The translations under genes were made by a program, and so were the position numbers. The notes beneath the pieces were generated by a model that ran no database searches, was not told the origin of the DNA, and saw only the letters and a program-made list of their open reading frames with translations. Below, piece by piece: positions 1 through 10,539 of a DNA stretch of 64,000 bases; the first letter of the stretch is position 1; the number at the start of each line of letters is the position of its first letter. Origin of the DNA: Emydura subglobosa (Eukaryota; Chordata; Testudines; Chelidae); NCBI GenBank assembly GCA_007922225.1, contig ML679956.1:74560095-74624094 (forward strand), read 5' to 3'.

Positions 1-382
1 GGGGGGAAAAGAGAAGTTTGTTGAGATGGGCTGGAACTTTGTTGTTGTTAAAGTCCAATCCTGGTTCCTAAGCCGACAACACAAGACAAAGACACACAAA
101 AGGGGAAATGAACACCAAAAAGAAAATGCAGCTTCTGTCTCGGGTGTTGATGTTCACTTGCAGTCCCACCGCTGGAAAAACATGCGTGGTCAGATCAGCC
201 TCTTCAAGACCTGGCAAACTATTACCAGCGTGGGGCTATTGAGGACATGGCTTTTAGGTGCCTCTCTGGTCACGGGCTTCCAGCAGGATCACAAACTATA
301 CAGTCTTGGCCGGCTAAGCCGGAAGGAAAAAGGAGAGGAATTGGAAAGAAGAACTGATGTGGGGAACGAAAAGAACACACAA

Positions 383-401
383 GGGGGAGGGGGGGGGGGG
401 G
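383..401. repeat. Poly-G tract
   Basis: Five G, one A, then thirteen G. Apparent open frames across it on either strand are rich in Gly or Pro because of the homopolymer and are not credible genes. Confidence 0.95.
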
Positions 402-474
402 TAATAGGGGTGTGAGATAAAGTGCCAAAAAGTGTTTGGGATTTAGCCAGAGCTACTGGAGATGACAATGTCAT

Positions 475-1849
475 CTGGGTCCCACTCTCTGGCCCGGTCT
501 GGTCAGGACACTTCTGGGATCAGAACGGCAAAGGGTGAGGTTAGATCCTCTTTGCATTTGCTTTTTCTTAGCTGCTCAGCTTGCTTATTGTATCATTCCC
601 AGTCTTGGAAGGGTGCAATTTCTCTCCAGGCATATCATTTAGCTGAGAGGAAAGGACCCTTGATCCTAAAATAAGCATCCTTGTATTCTAGAGAGGGTTG
701 CCACGCAAGGCACACGGAAGCAAGCATCCAAGAGCAATCCACTGTTATCTGCATAGCAATCTGTGGTGGAATGGCTTTGAAAGTGCACAGCAAAGACTCC
801 GTCGCTAAATAAGGAATGTATAAATATCAGCTAGATAGCTGCTTTCTTTGCTAACCAGAGTCAAAGTTAGTTCTGGGAGAACCCAGAAAGATGCCAAGGT
901 TCCAGAAACTTAGCGTTGTAGAGAGAGAAAGATCCAAAACCAAATTTCAGCAGAGCTGTTTGTAATGCAGCCACCTCTGGGGTGAGGACAGCAATCCACA
1001 CAACACTGGGAGAGGAAGGAGAAAATTTCTGGATACGCATGCCACTGCAAATCCTTATTCTAATTAAGAATGCCATGGGATCTCTAAAAGGCATGCTGAG
1101 CATAGAAGATCGTGAGTGTTTTTTCCTGGTCTGCACACGTTATATATGGACAGCACAATAGGCTAGATCCTGAGCTGCAGTAAAGTTCTACCTAGCACAG
1201 CTGAGGAACAGAGAAGAACAGAGGGGACTGTATGCAACTTTGGACTCCCCTGCTCCCAGCGGCTGCTTGGACCAGTTCAGTCCCTTGTGTAACTTAGAGC
1301 TGCTTTGAGGCTGCTGTAAGCTATACTAGTGTATGATAGCCTCCTTGGGACTGGAGCAGGAATTGCTAAAGGGCTTTTCCCTGATGCTCAGAGGGCCAAA
1401 AGGGGTGACAGGGAGCTGGCTATGTTAGCCAGGGATTTCAGCACATCAGGGAAATCTTCACCTCTTAGTTTAGGGCACCTTTGTGCCAGTAGAGCAGTAA
1501 AAAAAGGGATCAAGCTCAATAGGTCTTCTTTGGAAGGATGAAGGGCTGAGCTAACACCGTTGGGATAGCAACCAATTATTGCAAGGATTCTAGGTATTGC
1601 AAATCCGGTGTTTAGGTTCACAAAGCCTTTCCCCACTTAACGCATTCCACCTGTCCATTGTAGAAAGAGGGATCCGAATCAGGTGAGACATATCCAGTAC
1701 TGCCAAATATTGGGATTCCCACAAGAACATTTTTTGTGCATCTCTTCAGTTACTAATTTTACCCTGGATCAGAAATGTAGAGAAGGCAATCCCTGAAGAC
1801 TTAATGTTTCTGTTCAAACAACATACATTATCTTCTCTCAAACATTTAT
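475..1849. other. No feature recognised
   Basis: About 1.4 kb of moderately AT-rich sequence. Open frames are 90 residues or less and overlap on both strands. I see no transposon ends, SINE boxes, simple repeats or exon-like segments. Confidence 0.5.
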
Positions 1850-2062
1850 TCTTAGGGTCAAGTATGATCTAGTCTGGCTTCCTGGATATCACAAGCCACA
1901 GAATTTTATCCAGTTACCTCTGTATTGAGCCGAATGACTTGTGCCTGACAAAAGCGAATCTTCCAGAAAGGCATTCAATCTTAAGACCCCAAGAGACAGA
2001 GAATACATCACTTTCCTTGATTGGTTGTTTCAATGGTTAATCACTGTAAAAAATGTTGCCAT
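1850..2062 (-). mobile_element. CR1 LINE 3'-region fragment
   Basis: Read on the minus strand this is the last part of a CR1 LINE: a segment ending in a 'lead-in to wrong-sized stop' 3' UTR, with the phrase tgatctagtctggcttcctg corresponding to the CR1 tail that appears elsewhere as 'ggactagatgacctcctgag' in the plus sense. The inner part (ccaatggttaatcactgtaa type wording near 2030-2050) matches the end of the CR1 reverse-transcriptase frame in its reverse complement. It is 5' truncated, as is usual for CR1, and heavily diverged. Family assignment is by recognition, not alignment. Confidence 0.6.
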
Positions 2063-2156
2063 CTGTCACGGGCAGCCATACACAAGGCAACCCTGATTTT
2101 ATGCCCTCCAGTTTAACAAAACTTTCTTGAAACCAAATGGCCTTTGGATCCTCCTT

Positions 2157-2174
2157 CCCCCCCCCCCCCCCCCC
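2157..2174. repeat. Poly-C tract
   Basis: Eighteen consecutive C, the longest pure C run in the window. Confidence 0.95.
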
Positions 2175-3039
2175 GATTTCCCCTAAGTTTACAAGCCGCT
2201 TATTTGAATAAAGGTTGGAGCACCTCCCAATGTACACACATAAAAATCAAAGGTCATCTGTAATAAACCAACGTGTGTGTAGATGTTACAGAGAAAAAGG
2301 GATTCTCTACAAATATAGCAATGTATTTATTTATGTCACTGGATTATTTTAAATGAAGAGGGAACTAAAAATGATTTAAAAGTGTCTTCACAATGTCTCT
2401 TTAAACAAAACACCCACCAAAACCTCTTTGGAAATCTGACATCTTCCTAATTAAGAAAGGTTTTTTGTGAATTTTGTAATCCTTGACAAAGGGCAGAAAT
2501 GGAAGGATTGCAGCCTTGTATTGCGTACGGTTATTCCAAAAGAAAAAAACATCGGTAAAACAAGATCTACTTCTCTTCAGTGGAAATTAACTCAAATAAT
2601 AAAGCTCTAAAATGTGGACTCCTAAGTGAACATAATTTTTAGTGGCAGAGGTGGACATAAAAATTCTCTGTCTACAGTTATCTGGAAGATGTTCCCTTAA
2701 AAGCATCAATCGTTTGATCTGCATTCTGCTTCCATTCAGCCTCCACGCAGAGGAATCCACCTGCACTAAAGAAGCAATAACTAATGAAGGGTTGAACATT
2801 CCCAGGGAAATTAATAGACTGGCTGGAAAGAAAAAGTGGCCCAAATCACAGCCAAAGACCATTAACAAAACTAACACTAGCCAAGCCCCACACCACAGTT
2901 TGTGCTGAGGCTTTTGTTGCTGTTGTATGCTGACTGGATACACTAGTCTTTTTTTCATTTCCTGTTGTGCAAGGTTATTGTGGCAGCTACACAGATTGCA
3001 CACTCCTAAGAATAGATCAAGCCAATGAGTGTTATTTAT
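2175..3039. other. No feature recognised
   Basis: AT-rich, apparently unique sequence. A 168-codon frame on the minus strand (2587-3093) crosses the CA-type repeat, has no recognisable domain, and I do not accept it as a gene. Confidence 0.45.
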
Positions 3040-3062
3040 ACACACACGCGCGCACACACACA
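3040..3062. repeat. (AC)n/(GC) simple repeat
   Basis: Alternating purine-pyrimidine tract of AC and GC dinucleotides, capable in principle of Z-form DNA. Confidence 0.9.
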
Positions 3063-3120
3063 TTTGTGTTATGGTAGAACCTACAACTCCCAACCCAAGG
3101 GTTAGTAGATTTAGGCAATA

Positions 3121-3345
3121 TACAGAGACAGACCCTATCCCAAAGAAATTAAAGATTACATAGACAAGATGCAGGATGGGAGAAAGGAAGTGCTATTATC
3201 TGTATTTTACAGCTGGGGAACTAAGGCACTGAAAGATTAAATAACTTGCCCAAGGTCACACAGGAAGTCTGTGGCAGAACAGGGAACAGAACCCAGCTCT
3301 GAGTTCCAGTCTAACGACTTGATCACAAGACCATTTTTCTATCCA
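3121..3345 (-). mobile_element. MIR-type CORE-SINE
   Basis: The element lies on the minus strand. In plus-strand reading it shows the reversed CORE (ttacagctggggaactaagg, then acttgcccaaggtcacacag) followed by the reversed tRNA-like head with a degenerate B box near 3290 (gaacccagctctgag). The 3' side (3121-3190) holds the reversed SINE tail, 'agagacagaccctatcccaa'. This order of tail, CORE and tRNA head matches the MIR/CORE-SINE superfamily. About ten more copies occur in the window. Confidence 0.8.
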
Positions 3346-3563
3346 TAGGCCCTGCTCCTGCAAAGTGGGGCTGTCCTCCTGCCACTTTCAGTGGGAGTGG
3401 ACAGAGCATGCCTCCTCATAGTATCAGGTCCGCAAGCCCTAAAATCCTGTGTGCCCACAGCCTCCCTATTATTCTTAAAAACCATGAAGCTGAGAACAAT
3501 AATGGTAGGTGTGAGCTGACACCCATTCTCCGTGTTGGACAGCACTGTCCCTTCTGCATCTTA

Positions 3564-3817
3564 GGGCATGTTTACACTGCTGCAGAGGCAGGCATTGATG
3601 CAGCGGCACCGATTGAGCGGGTCCACATAGAGCGCTTTCCCGTCAACTCGGTTAGTTCACCTCCCCGAAAGGTGGAAAGCAGCATTGATGGGAAGGCGTC
3701 TCCCGGCGACGCAGCGCCATGAAGATGCTGTGGGACATCAACGTAAGTATGTTGACGAGAGATACGCAAGCTCTTGCGTATCTCATGTTGACTGCCGCCG
3801 CCAGTGCAGACCAGCCC
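3564..3817. mobile_element. Harbinger-like foldback MITE
   Basis: A 254-bp non-autonomous element. The left end reads gggcatgtttacactg and the right end, reverse complemented, reads gggctggtctgcactgg, so the ends are terminal inverted repeats. It is preceded by TTA (3561-3563) and followed by TGA, a near match to the 3-bp TTA/TAA target sites of PIF/Harbinger elements. It contains no coding sequence. A perfect 12-bp hairpin lies near the right end. Confidence 0.65.
3759..3784. repeat. Perfect 12-bp hairpin
   Basis: Arms gagatacgcaag (3759-3770) and cttgcgtatctc (3773-3784) are perfectly complementary with a 2-nt loop. It sits inside the foldback element and probably reflects that element's palindromic structure. 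Confidence 0.9.
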
Positions 3818-3861
3818 TGAGACTACCTAGTTCAGGAGTGGCATGATCAATTGCACTTGTA

Positions 3862-3952
3862 TCTGATCACTTGATTGCCCTGTTCTGTTCATTACCTTTG
3901 AAGCATCTGGCATTGGCCACTGTCGGTAGGCAGGATACTGGGCTAGATGGAC
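3862..3952 (+). mobile_element. CR1 copy A, left part
   Basis: This is the left half of a CR1-type 3' tail (cattggccactgtcggtagg, then ctgggctagatggacc). The expected continuation, tttggtctgacccagtatgg, is missing here and appears instead at 8417. An unbroken reverse-strand copy at 41637-41730 shows the two parts adjacent. Copy A was therefore split by everything between 3955 and 8416. Confidence 0.7.
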
Positions 3953-3956
3953 CACA

Positions 3957-4168
3957 CTGATCAGGCTTCAAATGGAGTATTGTGTCCAGTTCTGGGCACC
4001 GCATTTCAGGAAAGATGTGGATGAATTGGAGAAAGTTCAGAGACGAGAACAATTATTAAACGTCTACAGAATATGATGTATTAGGGAAGATTGATAAAAC
4101 TGGGTTTGTTTAGTCTGGAGAAGAGACTACTGAGCAGAGACACGATAACAGTTTTCAAGTACATAAAA
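3957..4168 (+). mobile_element. CR1 copy B, left part
   Basis: Fragment of the C-terminal part of CR1 ORF2. In the plus frame it encodes a degenerate version of the CR1 segment around [20 protein letters not shown] and the ITVFKYIK motif. It ends abruptly at acataaaa (4168). The next part of the same frame resumes at 8106, so a DIRS-like element interrupts it. The 5' end is truncated within the reverse transcriptase region. Confidence 0.8.
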
Positions 4169-4249
4169 AACAGTGACTCGCCTTCTGTAACTGTTGTTCT
4201 TTGAGATGTGTTGCTCATGTCCATTCCAAGTAGGTGTGCGTGCTGCATG

Positions 4250-4346
4250 AGCAGTCACTGGAAAGCAAATGTGTATCATTCATGATGGACAATACAACAG
4301 CGAGTGTTCTATATAAACAGACAGGGTTGACAGGTTCGGAGTACAA
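4250..4346 (+). pseudogene. RNase H-like segment of DIRS, inverted
   Basis: The plus strand here encodes SFMMDNTTASVLYKQTG, which resembles the DNTTA...Y.NKQGG motif of DIRS RNase H domains. The reverse transcriptase and the first RNase H residues (VINASVTG, ending near 4347) are on the minus strand. The two meet at about 4346, where both sides share a short 'acaggg' sequence. This indicates an internal inversion of the distal RNase H segment. The frame is short and diverged, so the match is suggestive rather than certain. Confidence 0.5.
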
Positions 4347-5240
4347 CCCTGTCACTGAGGCATTGATGACCAAGGATAGTGAGGGGCATGGTGTGGAGAA
4401 GAGGACTTCTGCACAGACTGACTGTGGATTGAGTCCCCAGTGGAGGGTTTCTAACACAGAGGAGGAGAGCGAGACTACCTTGTCAATGTGATCTCGGGAT
4501 AGATGATACACTGAGACTAGCCAAGCCTGGAGTGGTCTGAGATGTAGCCTGACGTGCTGAATGATATATGTGCATGCTGCTAAATGCCCCAGCTGTTTCA
4601 GGCAGTTTTGGGCCATGATGGTGGGATACCGTTTCAACTCTTCTATGACAGAGCACATAGTCCAGAATCGAGATTCCAGAAGAAAAGCTCTGGCCTGGTT
4701 TGAATCTAGCACTGCTCCTATGAACTCTACCCTCTGAGTAGGAGTCAAGGTCGACTTCTGCACATTGACCAGGAGACCCAATTTGGCAAAGGTTGGCCTT
4801 ATCAATTTTACATCTGTTTCCACCTGCACCTTGATGCAACCTTTGATCAAACAGTAGTCAAGGTATGAATAGACCGCTTCCTCTAGAATGCCACGACAAC
4901 TGCCATACACTTGGTAAACACTCGAGTTGTTGCACAACGGAAGTACTGTGAACTGGTAGTGGCTCTGGTTGACTATGAACTGGAGAAATCTTCCATGACT
5001 TGGAATGATTGATAATATGCGTCCCTCAAGTGTAGGGTGGCGTACCAATCCCCTGGATCCAAGGAAGGAAGAAGAGACCATGTTGAACTGCTTCATGAAT
5101 CCGTTGAGGTTTTGTAAATCCAGAATGGGTCTGAGACCACTTTTGGCTTTTGGGATTAGGAGGTAGCAGGAGTAGAACCCCTTGCCCCTTTGCTCCCGAG
5201 GAACCTCCTCCACCCCTCCTATCTTTAGGAGTGCCTGCAC
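4347..5240 (-). pseudogene. DIRS-like reverse transcriptase remnant
   Basis: An open frame starting with Met at 5240 encodes about 298 DIRS-derived residues. Recognisable segments in order are SGLRPILDLQNLN (residues 34-46), YQFTVLPL (95-102), the catalytic-loop region SYLDYCLIKG (125-134), and QKSTLTPTQRVEFIGAVLDS (161-180), which is characteristic of DIRS elements. The DD pair expected in the YLDD loop is changed to DY, so the polymerase would be inactive even without other damage. The segment VINASVTG (291-298) is the start of RNase H. Beyond it the frame runs into inverted sequence. The true start is probably further upstream; the Met at 5240 is only the first in an open stretch. Confidence 0.8.
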
Positions 5241-5671
5241 CTCTTGGATTAGAAGTTGCTCATGAGAAGGGTCCCTGAAGAGGGACAGGGAAAGTAGGGA
5301 AGGAGGGAGAAAGGGGAGGAATTGAATTGAAGGAAGTATCCCAGTTCTACCGTGTGTAGCACCCTACATCCAATGTGATCTGGGCCCACGCACAGTAGAA
5401 GTGGGATAACCGAAAAGAATAAGGGCTTGGATCCTTCACCCCTAGTTGGTATGCCATCCTCAGGCGCATCCTCAAAAGTTCTGTTTGGGACCGGAGGATT
5501 GCCCCACCGGTCCAGGGCCTTCTCTTGAAGAAGGCTAAGAGGGTTTCCTCCTGTAAGTCATGCCCCTTTTACGATTATACTCCTTTCTGGGTTGGGATTG
5601 CTAGAACCAGAGGTAGGGTTGAGGTTTGAAATGCCTCCTTTGCGGTGCTGGAGTGTGAAGGCCTAAGGATT

Positions 5672-6010
5672 TTAAGTAACCCAAGAGTCCTTAAGGCTGT
5701 GCAGTTTCAAGTCTGTCTTCTCAGAGAACAGCACCGGGCCTTCAAAGGGAAAGTCCTGGATCGTCTGCTGGACCCCATGTGGGAGGCCCAAGGCTTGTCG
5801 CCATGAGCTCTTACGCATCACTACCACCAATGACATGGCACGAGCTGCAGCATCCGCCACGTCCAGTGCCACCTGAAGCGAGGCCATTGCAATCGCCTTG
5901 CCTTCCTCTACCAGGGCTGTGAACTCCGCCCGGGAGTCTGATGGTATAGACTCCCAGAACTTTGACCTAGATCCCCAAGAGTTAAAACTCAACACCACCC
6001 GCTGGTTCAC
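5672..6010 (-). pseudogene. DIRS gag-like C-terminal remnant
   Basis: A 112-codon open frame with the segment EFTALVEEGKAIAMASLQ followed by an alanine-rich helix (VADAAARAMS) and FPFEGPVLFSEKTD. This is the conserved distal part of the structural protein encoded upstream of reverse transcriptase in vertebrate DIRS elements. It lies 0.4 kb upstream of the reverse transcriptase frame on the same strand. Intervening sequence is broken by stops. Assignment rests on recognised motifs and position. Confidence 0.65.
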
Positions 6011-6120
6011 AATACGGAGCTGGAGCCCCCCAGTAGAGTAAACCTTTGTCCTGAAGAGGTCCGATTCTCTTGCGCCCTTTGCCTTTGGTGTGGGGCCCTG
6101 CTGACCTTGACTCTCATGCT

Positions 6121-6207
6121 CATAGAATCATAGAAGATGACGGTTGGAAGGGACCTCAGGAGGTTCATCTAGTCCAACCCCCTGCTCAGAGCAGGACCGA
6201 CCAACTC
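6121..6207 (-). mobile_element. Short CR1 3' tail inside the DIRS element
   Basis: Reads catagaatcatagaag, then ggttggaagggacctcagga, ctagtccaaccccctgctca and gcaggacc, the reverse complement of the CR1 3' terminus with its ATTCTATG-type tail at the left. It interrupts the gag-like frame: DIRS coding sequence (KYFVSSKDDEYLYTYPPPG, read on the minus strand) lies just to its right and resumes to its left. It is the youngest insertion of the nest. Confidence 0.85.
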
Positions 6208-6209
6208 CA

Positions 6210-7213
6210 TTGGCCACTGCAACTACATGTGACCCTGGTGGGGGATAAGTATATAGGTATTCATCATCCTTGGAGGATACAAAATATTTTCTCTCTACAC
6301 TCCTTGCAGTTGGAAGCAGGGAGGCTGAGGGCTGCCATAGTGACTTTGTTGTGTCACGAATGGTCTTTATTAGTAGCAGTGGACCCGCAGGGGCTAAAAT
6401 ATCTACCATCGGGTCTGCATTGTCGAGGAGACCTCCTCAGTTTGGAGCTCCAAATTCTGTGCCATCCTCCCCAAGAGCTCCTGACGGGCACTGCTGTCAT
6501 CCCCAACCGGTGCTACTGAGGATCCTGCAGCTGCTTCGCCTGGGGATGAAGACAATGATGTTCTAACTGGAGCAGTCTCTTGACTTTCTACCCCTAGTGG
6601 GACCCGCAGTGCCAGTTCCAGGGTTGACGTCATGGTTGGTGCTGGGCACAGCATCATATTCGGTGCCTGTTTTAGTACCATGTGGTAGCACGTCACCTGA
6701 TTGAGGTGAGTGATGTCTGCTCCTGAAGGCGAGCAATAGTGACCATCCTGATTGTGACCTCTGATTCTGGTGGAATGCCCAAGGGGTCCGAAAAGGCCAC
6801 TGACCTGGCCTTGGCCACTGTGGCGGCCAAGACATGGGGAAGGGCTGACCAGACTCAAACCTCTGGTGTCGCCTCTCTGACTGGTGCTGGATTTTCCTAG
6901 AGGAGTAGGACTCCACTTCAGAGTTGGAGCATGACAAATCACTCCACAGGAACCAGGGTGGAGCGGTTCCCATTGGTGCTGGAGAGCGGTGCCGGGGAGA
7001 TGGCAACCACAGCATCACAGACGGCTTTTCCTTGGATGGCCCGCAGTGCTTTTTCCACACCGCTGGTCTGGTGTCCGGAGCATGCTCAGGCCTGGGCGGG
7101 GACAGTGGTGCCGTGCTCTCTGTCAGTCCCCTGACCCCTTCAAAGATCTCCGGCATGGAGGGGAGCTGTAGGTCCTCCTTGCGGATCTCCCTGGGTGGGA
7201 AGTCCAAAGGCAC
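6210..7213 (-). pseudogene. DIRS gag-like middle region, multiply frameshifted
   Basis: Overlapping short minus-strand frames (6128-6409, 6403-6942, 6563-7213) together cover the middle of the gag-like gene. Recognisable pieces are the KYFVSSKDDEYLYTYPPPG segment near 6260-6320 and a low-complexity region rich in Ser, Pro, Arg and His. No single frame spans the region, so several indels have accumulated. Plus-strand frames here (for example 6924-7448) are shadows. Confidence 0.6.
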
Positions 7214-7499
7214 TGGACTCGACGGACCCTATCCCGGGGCCGGGGTCAATGGTATTGTGGCCAAGGTTATGGATCTTGAGTGGCCCTCACTCTCCTTGAG
7301 CCCTTACATCCCATTGTTTTGGGCATTAGCGAGCACCCGCTGTCCGTCTTCCTCTGCTTCTTACACAGTACAGGGGAATGCGCGGGGTGCCGCATCCATG
7401 AGCTGTCCCTCAGTGCCAGTGATCTGTGATGATGCTGGGGGTCTCTAGACACAGAGTCCTTCTACAGCACCATCTCTCTTACGGATGCTGGTGCACTTC

Positions 7500-7778
7500 T
7501 CACCAAAACCAACTTGCTAAGCGTTGGCTTGGCGCTGAGTGCAGATGGAAAGCAGCCTCCATTAGGACGAACTTCAGTCTCTGGCTCCTCTTCTTCTTTG
7601 TGCTTCGGCAGAATCCCCTGCAGATCTTACAGCAATCCCTCTGATGGGTCTCCCCAAGACACTTAAGACAAGTGGGATGGGGATCGCTCCTGGGCATGGG
7701 CTCTTTAGAAGCTCCGCATGGTTTAAAGCCAGGGGAACGAGGCATGCCCTGGTCCCGAGATAGGGGAGATGACCCCAA
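7500..7778 (-). pseudogene. DIRS gag-like N-terminal region with Cys/His cluster
   Basis: The frame begins with Met at 7778 and runs 92 codons. It contains a compact Cys/His cluster (CLKCLGETHQRDCCKIC, residues 37-53) that looks like a small zinc-binding module, followed by a basic stretch (STKKKRSQRLK). The same order is seen at the start of the first gene of turtle-type DIRS elements. It is the first coding segment downstream of the element's right end. The frame closes early. Confidence 0.7.
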
Positions 7779-7960
7779 TAAGCAGGCTCTAGTTAACTAA
7801 ACTAACTATAACTACAGACTAACTCAAACTATTTGACTAGTTACAGGTATCAGTTCAAACAACCACTAGGAAGATTCTTGTAAAGCAAGAGAAGATCAAT
7901 GTTCCAGCGACCGTCATGGGTAGTAAGAAGGAACTGAAGAGGCGGAGGCTCAGCAGGGCC

Positions 7961-7969
7961 TTATATATG
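7961..7969 (-). promoter_or_regulatory. Putative TATA box of the DIRS element
   Basis: On the minus strand the sequence reads ccatatataagg, about 140 bp inside the element's 5' end and 180 bp upstream of the gag-like start. Position and sequence suit an internal promoter. It is inferred only. Confidence 0.4.
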
Positions 7970-8105
7970 GCATCATGAAGACGTGACTCCAGGGGGCTCC
8001 AGAGCCAACCCTAGAGATACCAGTAGGGGAAAAACCTTCCAGCGACTGTGCACACGGCACACACATCTCCTTGGAACGGACATGAGCAAGCACTCGAAGA
8101 AGAAA

Positions 8106-8416
8106 AGGTTTTTAAAAGGAAAAGAGAGATAAATTTTCTCACTAACCTCTGAGAATAGGACAAGAAGCAATGGGCTTAAATTGCATCAAGGGCGGTTTAG
8201 GTTGGACATTAGGAAAAACTGCCTAACCGTCAGGGTAGTTAAGCACTGGAATAAATTGCTTAGGGAGGTTGTGGAATCTCCGTTATTGGAGATTTTTAAG
8301 AGCAGGTTAGACAAACACCTGTCAGGGAGGGTCTAGATAATATTTAGTCCTGCCATGAGTGCAGGGGACTGAACTGGATGACCTCTCTAAGTCTCTTCCA
8401 GCCCTATAATTCTGTG
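8106..8416 (+). mobile_element. CR1 copy B, right part and 3' end
   Basis: Resumes copy B after the DIRS insertion. It encodes [15 protein letters not shown] and VVKHWNK.L..VVESP motifs of the CR1 ORF2 C-terminus, followed by the 3' UTR (tagtcctgccatgagtgcag, then ggatgacctctctaagtctc) and a degenerate ATTCTGTG tail. The left part ends at 4168. Confidence 0.85.
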
Positions 8417-8454
8417 TTTGGTCTGACCCAGTATGGCCATTCTTATGTTCTTAC
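8417..8454 (+). mobile_element. CR1 copy A, right part
   Basis: Reads tttggtctgacccagtatgg then ccattcttatgttctta, the 3' terminus of the CR1 subfamily whose preceding part lies at 3862-3952. The reverse copy at 41637-41730 has both parts joined. Confidence 0.7.
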
Positions 8455-10539
8455 AAAGACAGACGAAGATATTGAAAATATTACTCAAAAGAAGTGCCAA
8501 GGACAGATGGAAATAAAGAAATGAAAACACTATGTGCACAGCCGATAATATTAGAATGAAACAACCTATGTGAATGGGTTTATCTCTGCTCAGGATGGAA
8601 TCTGAACTAAACTGCTCAGGTGTGTGTGTCATAAGTACTCCGCTGCCAATGGAAATTCTTCTGGTGCTGAAGTGGTAAGAGAACATACATTTTGGAGCTG
8701 CAGGATATGATTTCTAGCCCTGCTGTTCTGGGTGGCAGATCATTCTAAAGATGCCGAATTCCTTTAAAATCTCCTTGCATTTTGCCCTGAACAGAGCACT
8801 GTAATGCATGCAGTTCTCAAAATCACTTCTGTCCTCAGCAGCAATATTGCCCAAGGTCATGAGAAATGAGTCAGGGATTTTCATTTCTAATCCCTAATAG
8901 AAGTTTGTTTAAAAATTGATGCGATGGAGCACTGCACAGTTGGCATCCCTGTGATGAGCGAACGTCTGTCCTGGAAAAGCACTGTCAGAATTGGAGAGAT
9001 GAGATTGGGATCATACAGAACATGCTTGCAAATCTACATTGCTCCGGTCAGCGTTATACTGAACATCGAATAGGAAAGACAATAGGCAAATGGGATGATT
9101 ATAACATTGTACATATAGTTATCGTGCCTTTCAAAAGAATCATAAAGCCTGGATCCAGGAATCATGATGCCCAACAAAACAGATGTATTTATAAATCACC
9201 CTGGCACCTAAACACGACTACCCCTCAGTTTAGGATGGGAAGTGAAGATGAGGGTAAGGAAATGTGGTTGTGAAGAGCCTACTGCGGGTTGCCGCACTCG
9301 AAGACAAAGTTGAGGGATGCTGGGCTACATTGGGACGGACAAGTTCAGAGGAGACGCGAGAGTTATACTGGTAGGATGGCACTTGCAACAATCAAAGATG
9401 GACGATGATGAAGGGGGAGAGACCAAAGACTTGGTGCATGGACCGGATATCAGCAGACCTGAGGGACCAGTTTGCACAACAGCGAAACGTACAAACGGGA
9501 GTTTTGTAAGAGGGCTACAAAAAAAGTCACCAACCTGGAATATGCAAGTGGTGAGAAAGAAGAGGTAAAGATGAATGTAATGTACAAATGAAACAGCGGG
9601 GGGAGATGGTAGGGGAGGCAGAATGTGGTTACTCACACTGGAAGGTGGCCAGGACGTCCGAGAACATGTCCTTAGCCTTGGGAAACGTGCCATGCAATCT
9701 CTACTGATCGCAAGCACTCAGAGCCTTGGGTTTTAAATCTGATCAGAAGAAGGTAGCAAGTCCAACAGTACAGCAATTCTTGGGCTTGGGGGGGAGGAGG
9801 GGGGGTGAGTGCCACCTACTCAATAGCCAAAGCTGCTCCCTACAGCACCATAACATTTCTCCTTGGAGGTCTCCTGTGCAAAACCCTGACTGTGCCCAGC
9901 ACTCTACAAACACCCAAGCCCATGCACTGAAAGCTTCTCCGCCAGTGTGGAGGATGCACTGAAGGCCAACCTTTCCACTGTAAAGCATGCAAAGCACAAG
10001 GAGACCACTGTCAGTGCATACCCTGGGTCTCGTGCAAGGTCGCTATTTAAAAAACACTCCCCTTATTACACTCAAGTGCAAGCCAGAACATAATCAGAAT
10101 CTCTAGCTGTTCAATGAACCGGTTTGCTGTTCCAGCCATGGCGAGTAAGGCCCAGCAGCATGGGCGATGCCAGGGACTTGTGCTGCAACTTGTGGGAAAG
10201 CTGTGTCGGGAGCAAAGGTGGGCAGGAGTGTAAGGCCCCTGCCCCAGCAACATGGACGGTGCTTTCAGACTAGGGACCAGCGTTAAGCCCCCCAAATTGC
10301 GGTCTTTGTCCAAGGCTGCTCCAGTGCATGCGGTGAGTTTACGGCCAGAAGAAAACACTACCCTTAACACTGCTGGTAGTAGCCGCCCTGGACTTGCAGA
10401 TTCTGAAGCCAACCAAACCACGGGCATGTTAGGGAAACCGTGGTTGAAGGACCCGGAAATCACCGTGGGTGGGGGGATCACATGCTCTATTGTTTGCGGT
10501 ACAAGTATTGTAATGAAAACTTCCACCGTCTCCCCTAGC
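8455..10539. other. No feature recognised
   Basis: About 2.1 kb with only short overlapping frames (130 codons or fewer). A G-rich run lies near 9788-9807. A left terminus for the Harbinger-type element further right was looked for here and not found. Confidence 0.45.

Larger units (their letters stand above)
4171..8105 (-). mobile_element. DIRS-like retrotransposon, degenerate, 3.9 kb
   Basis: The element is on the minus strand, with its 5' end at the right. Its ends are inverted repeats: tgctcatgtccattccaag (about 4213-4231) recurs reverse complemented as tgctcatgtccgttccaag (about 8073-8091), and similarity runs for roughly 50 bp inward (both reach 'cagtc.ctggaa'). Inverted termini with a gag-like frame followed by reverse transcriptase are typical of DIRS1 elements, which use a tyrosine recombinase in place of a DDE integrase. 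The order along the minus strand is 5' region with TATA box, gag-like remnants, reverse transcriptase, then the start of RNase H. The rest of RNase H, the methyltransferase-like region and the recombinase are missing. It is inserted in CR1 copy B and contains a short reversed CR1. Confidence 0.85.

Noticed and set aside
289..474. Pro-rich frame opposite the G tract
   Set aside because: Produced by the homopolymer.
2587..3093. 168-codon minus-strand frame
   Set aside because: It reads through the AC repeat and into sequence next to the SINE, and has no recognisable domain.
4234..4491. Plus-strand 85-codon frame as a gene
   Set aside because: Explained as the inverted RNase H fragment followed by antisense of the reverse transcriptase region.
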